62,265 nt of DNA from Gammaproteobacteria bacterium (GTDB taxonomy: Bacteria; Pseudomonadota; Gammaproteobacteria; JASBUN01): positions 1-62,265 of the forward strand of contig JASBUN010000052.1 of the NCBI GenBank assembly GCA_030147845.1. The letters are read 5' to 3'. Shown piece by piece: positions 57,504 through 62,265 of this stretch. Position numbers and translations under genes: made by a program. The first letter of the stretch is position 1, and each line of letters starts with the position of its first letter. A model generated the notes under the pieces. The model made no database searches, was not told the DNA's origin, and was given only the letters and a program-made list of their open reading frames with translations.

Positions 57504-58808
57504 TCAGCTTCGCACGACCGCGGGCGAACGCTCGCCGAGGATGTCGTGCTCACCCTCCAGGCGGCCGATGATCACGGCCCCGCAAGAGTCGGAAAACACA
57601 TTTACCGACGTGCGTAACATGTCGAGCACACGATCCACCGCGAGAATCAATCCGATTCCCTCGGCGGGTAACCCAATAGTGGTGAGTATTATGGCAATGG
57701 CCACCAAACTGGCCGATGGAATGCCAGCCACGCCGATTGAGGTTAACAGTGCGACCAGCACAATCGTGAACTGCTGCACGAAACTAAGGTCAAGACCATA
57801 GGACTGCGCGATAAACATGGCGGCGACGCACTCATACAGCGCTGTGCCGTCCATGTTGACAGTCGCCCCCAAGGGCAGGACGAAGCTGCTGGTGCGATTC
57901 GAAACGCCTGCATTCTTTTCCACGCACTCTATCGTCAATGGCAGCGTAGCGGATGACGATGCGGTCGAAAACGCCGTCAACAGGGCTGGCGCCATCGCGC
58001 GAAAGTGTCGTGTCGGGCGCACACGGCCGATGAAGCGCAATAACAACGGCAAACTGATAAACGCATGCACGGCGAGCGCCAGAATAACCGTCAACGCAAA
58101 CAGCCCCAACGAACCCGCCAACGCCGCCAGTTCGGGTCCCTTAAGGCCTGCCACTACTTTAGCCACTAGCCCAAACACACCGAGCGGCGCGAATCGAATG
58201 ACCAGATCAGTAATTCGCATCATGACGCCGAACAGGCCCTGCCAGAAATTGTATTGCACCTCGGCTTGAGGTGAATCGATGCGGGAAATGAAAAATCCGA
58301 ACAGGATGCTAAAGAAGATCAGGCCCAACATCTGACCGTCGACGGCCGCCTGAATAATATTGGGCGGGACGATGCTGAGAAACACGCCGGCCAGATCGTG
58401 GATGCCATGCGCGCCGACTTTGGCGGCGACCGCCGCGGTCTGCGCGTTGCTCAGTCCGAGCACATCACGCGCAGGCTGGCCGTCAATAATACCGGGCGCG
58501 AACAAATTGACCATAAACAAACCGACCAGAATCGACATCAGGCTCGTGGTTAGATAGTAAACCACGGTCTTCCCACCAAGGCGGCCGAGCCCCTGGGTGC
58601 CACCGATGCCAGCCACACCGCTGACGATCGACGACGCGATCAACGGCACGATAATCATCTTCAGCGCATTTAGGAACAGTGTGCCGATAAAGCCGTAGAT
58701 GGCGTAAAAGGTGATGCCGAAAATAGCGCCGTCGCGACCGCTGATGTAACCGGCAGGCACGGCAATCGCCAACGAAATCAGGATCTGCCAATGAAGCTTT
58801 AGTTTCAT
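57504..58808 (-). CDS. Dicarboxylate/amino acid:cation symporter (DAACS, GltP/DctA family)
   Basis: A 434-aa membrane protein. Glutamate-transporter-family motifs are FSTASSSATLPL (Ser-rich re-entrant loop HP1), GATVNMDGTALYECV (the NMDGT motif) and GVAGIPSASLVAIAIIL (HP2). It imports glutamate, aspartate or C4-dicarboxylates with Na+ or H+; the exact substrate cannot be assigned. ATG 58808 has GGAGG upstream (GGAGGCGAC-ATG). It follows ppiD by 100 nt on the same strand. Confidence 0.93.
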   Translation of the reverse strand: MKLKLHWQILISLAIAVPAGYISGRDGAIFGITFYAIYGFIGTLFLNALKMIIVPLIASSIVSGVAGIGGTQGLGRLGGKTVVYYLTTSLMSILVGLFMVNLFAPGIIDGQPARDVLGLSNAQTAAVAAKVGAHGIHDLAGVFLSIVPPNIIQAAVDGQMLGLIFFSILFGFFISRIDSPQAEVQYNFWQGLFGVMMRITDLVIRFAPLGVFGLVAKVVAGLKGPELAALAGSLGLFALTVILALAVHAFISLPLLLRFIGRVRPTRHFRAMAPALLTAFSTASSSATLPLTIECVEKNAGVSNRTSSFVLPLGATVNMDGTALYECVAAMFIAQSYGLDLSFVQQFTIVLVALLTSIGVAGIPSASLVAIAIILTTIGLPAEGIGLILAVDRVLDMLRTSVNVFSDSCGAVIIGRLEGEHDILGERSPAVVRS

Positions 58809-58908
58809 GTCGCCTCCTGCTGACGTTGCAAGGTGCTCGGCCACCAATCCCGGCAGTGCTATAACCGGATTGATAGACGCCCACTATGCTCCCGGCTTCA
58901 AACTGCCC

Positions 58909-60867
58909 TTATCCGCCGGAGTTATCGCTATTCAAATTTTTATCCAACACCTTGACTTCGGCCTCAGCGCGCAACTCTTTGACCAAACCTTCCATGTCCG
59001 CCCCGCCAAACAAGTTGCTCAAGCTGCGCTCGAAGACGGAGCGCGTTTGCTTTGGCGTATCCTTCGGATCGCCGTCCTTAGCGGCGGTGATATCGATCAC
59101 CGCGTAACCGCCCTCGGGTAATTCGACACCACCCAGCGAAACCCGCCCGGACGCAGGTTTCGGCATACGGAAGGCCTGCGCGACCACGTCGGGGTTGTGG
59201 CTTTGGTCGTTGCGACCAATGAAATCAGTGTCGATTACCTTAAGCTGGTGCTGTGCCGCTAGCTCGGGGAGCTTTTTGCCGGCCTTGGCTTGGTTGAGCA
59301 TGTTTTGCCCCAATTCACGCGCCTTGGCCTGTGCGTCGTCGGCGCGTAAGCGTTTGGCGATCTCGTCGTGTACTTCGGCGAGCGGACGCAACTTAGCCGG
59401 CTCGTACGCCGCCACATGCAATACGATCGCCACATTGCCTGTCGCACCGCCCTCGCCCTTACCGATTTCAATCATTCGGCTGTTGACTGCATCCTTCAGA
59501 TTGCCGCCGCCGAGCGTTTCGTCACTAAACGCCGCCCGCACGATCTGCGGATATTTTGCAATACCCTTGTCTGCCTTCTCGCCGCGATTGATCCAATCAC
59601 TTTGCATGATTTTTGCGCCGATTGCCTGCGCTGCGGGCTTGAGATTGAGCGGGTTTTCCTCGCTTGCGTCCTGTAACTTCTGCGACCGGTCATAGTAGAT
59701 GTTTTCTGCCTGCTGTGAGCGATATTGTTGCGCCAATAAGTCACGTACCTGGGCGAACGATTTTTGTTCCGGAGGCTTGATGTCTTCTAATTTGATAATG
59801 TGGAAACCATACTGGCTGCGCACAGGCTCAGACACGTCGCCTTTTTTAGGCAATCCGTACAACGCCTTCTCGAATGCCGGATCGAGTGTGCCTTTATCGA
59901 TCCAACCGAGATCACCGCCTTCGGCGGCAGAGCCGGAGTCAGTCGAGTACTTCTTGGCCTGCTCGGCAAATGACGCGCCCGCCTTTATACGGGCATAGAT
60001 GTCCATGGCCTTCTTTTTCGCTGCCGCCACGGCTTTTGCGTCGGCATTTTTGTCGACCGCGATAAGGATATGCGCAGCACGTCGTCTTTCGGGCGTGTGG
60101 AACGACGCCTTCTGACTCTGGTACATTTGCCGCAGCTTATCCTCCGGCGCCTGTATCCCGGCGGCAATTTGATTTTGATCCACTTCCACATAACGCAACT
60201 TTACGCGCTCCGGGCGCATAAAATCGTTGTGGTGCTGGTCGTAATATTTAGCAATATCGGCATCGCTCACTTTGACCGACTTGAGAAATTGTGTGCTCGG
60301 AACGATCACGTAAGACAACTTCAATTTGCGATCACGTAAGCGAATAAAGCTGCCCATCTCCTGCGGGGTCACGAATTCACTTTGCACCACACCGGACACC
60401 AACTGTTCGAGTAACAAATCCTGCCGTTGTGCGGCTTCGAAAGTTTTTTCGCTGTAGTTGTTTGAATAAAGCAGTCTGGTGTACAGCTTCTGATCGAATT
60501 TGCCGTCTTGCTGGAATACCGACATGCTACGAATGCGCGCGCCAAGATAAGCGTCACTAATACGGAAACCGGCTTTCTCCGCACCTTTTATCAGAACTTC
60601 GTTTCGGATCATGCGCTGCAACACTTCGCGCCGGAATTTGGCTGCGGCCGCACCTTCCGGCGGCGTCTTTACGCCGCGCAGTTCGCGCTGCACTTGGTTG
60701 TTCAGGGCGTCCTTGGAAATACCACTACCATTAACTACAGCGACATTAGCAGGGCCACCGCCACCGAAGTAGGACTCGATACCCCAAAACGCGAATGGAA
60801 TGATGAGCAGAATAACGACGATCCACGCGATCAAGCCGCTGGCTCGGTCTCTGATGGCAGTCAGCAT
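58909..60867 (-). CDS. ppiD: Peptidyl-prolyl cis-trans isomerase D (periplasmic chaperone)
   Basis: A 652-aa inner-membrane-anchored chaperone. There is a short cytoplasmic start (MLTAIRDRASG), TM LIAWIVVILLIIPFAFWGI (about 12-30), and a SurA_N-like helical region (about 35-200). The parvulin domain (about 270-360) has AAHILIAV, GGDLGWIDKGTLDPAFEKAL and SEPVRSQYGFHIIKL. A second, degenerate helical region follows. It helps newly secreted proteins fold at the Sec translocon exit. Start at ATG 60867 fits the usual PpiD N-terminus; the upstream extension to 60933 is not plausible. Confidence 0.94.
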   Translation of the reverse strand: MLTAIRDRASGLIAWIVVILLIIPFAFWGIESYFGGGGPANVAVVNGSGISKDALNNQVQRELRGVKTPPEGAAAAKFRREVLQRMIRNEVLIKGAEKAGFRISDAYLGARIRSMSVFQQDGKFDQKLYTRLLYSNNYSEKTFEAAQRQDLLLEQLVSGVVQSEFVTPQEMGSFIRLRDRKLKLSYVIVPSTQFLKSVKVSDADIAKYYDQHHNDFMRPERVKLRYVEVDQNQIAAGIQAPEDKLRQMYQSQKASFHTPERRRAAHILIAVDKNADAKAVAAAKKKAMDIYARIKAGASFAEQAKKYSTDSGSAAEGGDLGWIDKGTLDPAFEKALYGLPKKGDVSEPVRSQYGFHIIKLEDIKPPEQKSFAQVRDLLAQQYRSQQAENIYYDRSQKLQDASEENPLNLKPAAQAIGAKIMQSDWINRGEKADKGIAKYPQIVRAAFSDETLGGGNLKDAVNSRMIEIGKGEGGATGNVAIVLHVAAYEPAKLRPLAEVHDEIAKRLRADDAQAKARELGQNMLNQAKAGKKLPELAAQHQLKVIDTDFIGRNDQSHNPDVVAQAFRMPKPASGRVSLGGVELPEGGYAVIDITAAKDGDPKDTPKQTRSVFERSLSNLFGGADMEGLVKELRAEAEVKVLDKNLNSDNSGG

Positions 60868-61047
60868 TGCGCCTGTTTTCCTTATACGTTTCTTTTCGAA
60901 ATGGTCGAGTGCTCGATGATATACGGCAATCATGCGTCCGGCCGTGTAGAGCCGATTTTACGATGACGACGATACAGCGTGTTGACTGAAAACCCTCGAG
61001 CGCTACTAGTTTACCGCACATCGCGGCATTCGTAGCCAAAAAAAAGA

Positions 61048-61075
61048 AAGGGCGCTTCCGTTAAGAAGCGCCCTT
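61048..61075 (-). terminator. Rho-independent terminator of the (broken) tRNA-Asp gene
   Basis: AAGGGCGCTTC (61048-61058) and GAAGCGCCCTT (61065-61075) form an 11-bp stem with a 6-nt loop. On the minus strand it is followed by TTTCTTTTTTTTT. It lies 15 nt downstream of the 3' end of the tRNA-Asp fragment and would end its transcript. Confidence 0.88.
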
Positions 61076-61090
61076 ATTCCCCCGGGTTCA

Positions 61091-61140
61091 TGGCGGAGTG
61101 GACGGGACTCGAACCCGCGACCCCCGGCGTGACAGGCCGG
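61091..61140 (-). other. 3' fragment of tRNA-Asp(GTC), probable integration (att) scar
   Basis: On the minus strand: anticodon arm CCGGC-CTGTCAC-GCCGG (anticodon GTC), variable loop, T arm GCGGG-TTCGAGT-CCCGC-like, 3' acceptor CCACTCC, G discriminator and CCA. The 5' acceptor strand and D arm are missing. The original terminator lies downstream (lower coordinates), so that side is chromosome. The element extends right of 61140, where XRE and small ORFs begin; the intact tRNA-Asp should be at its far end. Confidence 0.8.
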
Positions 61141-61468
61141 ACGGAAAACTGAGCACTGTCGCAGGGTTGCAGGCGTTCGGATATTCCAAACGCCGACCGC
61201 GGGGGCACGTGTTCATGCGGCTTTCCCGACCTCTATTCCAAAATTCAACTCCTCGTCCGCTTACTCAAAATGGCGTGAAGACGTGATCACGTCTGCCGAG
61301 CAGTCACATCCGGCTCGTCACCACTGTCCAGCACGCTCGTCGAAGGCGACCGCGCCCCAGGGGCCAGAAACTTGACCCCAAAAAAAACACACCACGCTTG
61401 CACTTCATGAACCAAATCGGTTAAGATTTAACCAACATACCGCAGAAGACAAACCAGATGGGAAAAGC
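61141..61468 (+). promoter_or_regulatory. Element edge and promoter/operator of the XRE gene
   Basis: No gene is supported from 61141 to 61390. A promoter is seen just after: TTGCAC (61398-61403), 18 nt, TAAGAT (61422-61427). The palindrome GGTTAA-GAT-TTAACC (61419-61433) covers the -10 box and is a good operator for the regulator encoded 36 nt downstream. Confidence 0.6.
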
Positions 61469-61825
61469 ATGGCATTAACGGACTTTGGCAAGGTGATTCG
61501 AAAGGCTCGCATCGATGCAGACGTGAGCCTCGCCGAGATGGCGTCCACGCTTGCCACCACTCCCAGTTTTCTCAGCGCACTGGAAATGGGGCGGAAGAAG
61601 ATACCGCATGAATGGCCCCCGCGGATAGAGCGTTTTTTTCGTGAGCGGGGAGTTCAGGTTCGCCTTGATCACCTAGTGGCGATTGCGAACAAGTCGGTGC
61701 CAATTGACGGACTGTCACCAGCACAACAGATGCTCGTCGCAAGTGTTGCCAGCGCAGATCTCGAAGACGAAGACATCAGAAAGATAAGCGCCCTACTAAA
61801 AGACAAGCAGGGCAAGACTTTCTGA
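61469..61825 (+). CDS. XRE-family transcriptional regulator of the right-hand element
   Basis: A 118-aa protein with an N-terminal helix-turn-helix (FGKVIRKARIDADVSLAEMA, TTPSFLSALEMGRKKIP) and a helical C-terminus ending ISALLKDKQGKTF. It resembles repressor-like regulators of prophages and integrative elements. It probably represses its own promoter through the palindrome over the -10 box. It could keep the element silent; this is inference from position beside the tRNA-Asp att fragment. Confidence 0.85.
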   Translation: MALTDFGKVIRKARIDADVSLAEMASTLATTPSFLSALEMGRKKIPHEWPPRIERFFRERGVQVRLDHLVAIANKSVPIDGLSPAQQMLVASVASADLEDEDIRKISALLKDKQGKTF

Positions 61826-61827
61826 CG

Positions 61828-61944
61828 ATGAATGTGGACGTAAGTGTTACCAGCACCTACCCACTAGGACTTGGTAAAGCAAAGGAGCCAAGCCCACTCA
61901 GTCCACCGGGAGTCCCAAGAGTCTATCGCTCTTGTGGTGGTTGA
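61828..61944 (+). CDS. Possible small protein downstream of the XRE regulator
   Basis: A 38-aa frame begins 2 nt after the XRE stop (TGACG-ATG) and reads MNVDVSVTSTYPLGLGKAKE and then SPLSPPGVPRVYRSCGG. It could be translated by coupling to the regulator gene. There is no separate RBS and no known family, so it may be chance. Confidence 0.35.
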   Translation: MNVDVSVTSTYPLGLGKAKEPSPLSPPGVPRVYRSCGG

Positions 61945-61982
61945 GCAAGCCAAAACCTTTGGGCATTTTTGTGAGGTGTCGT

Positions 61983-62105
61983 ATGACAACGAACGAGAGC
62001 AACCAAGGCGGCCGCTGGGTATACGCGCGCTCGATCCGTCGCAAGGACGGACGAGTGGTGTATCCCAAAAAGGCCAAATTTTTCCGATTTTGGGTGAAAG
62101 ACTGA
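61983..62105 (+). CDS. Very small basic protein of unknown function
   Basis: A 40-aa frame with a good RBS (GAGG, 6 nt before ATG): it contains GRWVYARSIRRKDGRVVYPK and ends KFFRFWVKD. The many Arg/Lys/aromatic residues and evenly alternating pattern suggest a beta-rich or nucleic-acid-binding micro-protein. A terminator-like hairpin follows at 62184-62204. I recognise no assigned function. Confidence 0.55.
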   Translation: MTTNESNQGGRWVYARSIRRKDGRVVYPKKAKFFRFWVKD

Positions 62106-62183
62106 GCGGCGCTCGGTTGCCCGCATAGCGCGGTGCAGGCGTAAGGCGCCTGGCCACCAGACGTAAAGCGTCGGTGAAGGGAT

Positions 62184-62204
62184 GGGGCTGGCTTTGCCAG
62201 CCCC
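62184..62204 (+). terminator. Hairpin after the 40-aa gene
   Basis: GGGGCTGGC and GCCAGCCCC form a 9-bp stem with a TTT loop, followed by AGTTTCTT. It lies about 80 nt after the small gene's stop and can act as a terminator. Confidence 0.7.
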
Positions 62205-62265
62205 AGTTTCTTCCTATCGAAAGCCCTAGGAAAGTTTCTTAGGTTACGAACAGATACTGTCATGA

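Overview
The window looks like chromosomal DNA of a gammaproteobacterium of moderately high GC, probably an environmental and possibly lithotrophic lineage. Support comes from the yafS-like methyltransferase/rnhA/dnaQ/mltD neighbourhood, a discriminating-type GltX with a CxC...CxH zinc motif, PpiD, FabI, PEP-CTERM sorting signals and a bufferin operon. I cannot name the genus from sequence alone. Each edge carries a 3'-terminal tRNA fragment without its 5' half: tRNA-Val(CAC) at 90-139 and tRNA-Asp(GTC) at 61091-61140. Both are typical scars of integrative elements. Their orientation puts an element left of 90 and another right of 61140, with the chromosome between them.

Left part (0.3-9.5 kb): an RloA/RloB-like ATPase-TOPRIM defence pair, a truncated IS110-family transposase preceded by a structured non-coding region that could be a bridge RNA, a four-gene chromate-resistance operon (chrB-chrA-beta-propeller-Fe/Mn SOD fused to rhodanese) behind a promoter with direct repeats, and a PagL-like lipid A deacylase.

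9.7-24 kb: a GcvT-SHMT fusion protein of about 893 aa, a periplasmic DsrE-like protein, a deleted GGDEF pseudogene, an mscL gene broken at a T9 tract, a methanogen-output-domain protein coupled to a PAS-GGDEF-EAL protein, a lipoprotein/cupredoxin pair, a hipBA toxin-antitoxin module with palindromic operators, a PEP-CTERM protein broken at a G7 tract, and a 148-bp MITE-like palindromic element.

24-40 kb: a periplasmic-sensor PAS-PAS-GGDEF-EAL protein, a complete bufferin operon (bufA1-bufB-bufC-doxX, a copper-responsive RiPP system), a PilZ protein, a small OmpA-type porin, a Liv-type ABC importer (SBP-H-M-G-F), a DsbG-like thioredoxin-fold protein, and a Na+/solute symporter coupled to a metallophosphoesterase.

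40-61 kb: housekeeping genes: tRNA-Ala(GGC), gltX, dnaQ, rnhA, a methyltransferase, mltD, a serine/alanine-glyoxylate aminotransferase, an unusual peptide ABC transporter locus (membrane-anchored SBP, two enlarged permeases, two double-domain ATPases flanking an XRE regulator), fabI, a dicarboxylate symporter and ppiD. 61-62.3 kb: the start of the right-hand element, with an XRE regulator under a palindromic operator and two very small ORFs.

Three themes recur. One is metal/oxidant stress: chromate efflux plus SOD, bufferin, cupredoxin, DsrE and DsbG proteins. The second is cyclic-di-GMP signalling: two intact GGDEF-EAL proteins, one dead GGDEF and one PilZ receptor. The third is glycine/serine/glyoxylate one-carbon flow: the GcvT-SHMT fusion and the glyoxylate aminotransferase. 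Several genes are broken at homopolymers, so either phase variation or assembly indels must be considered.
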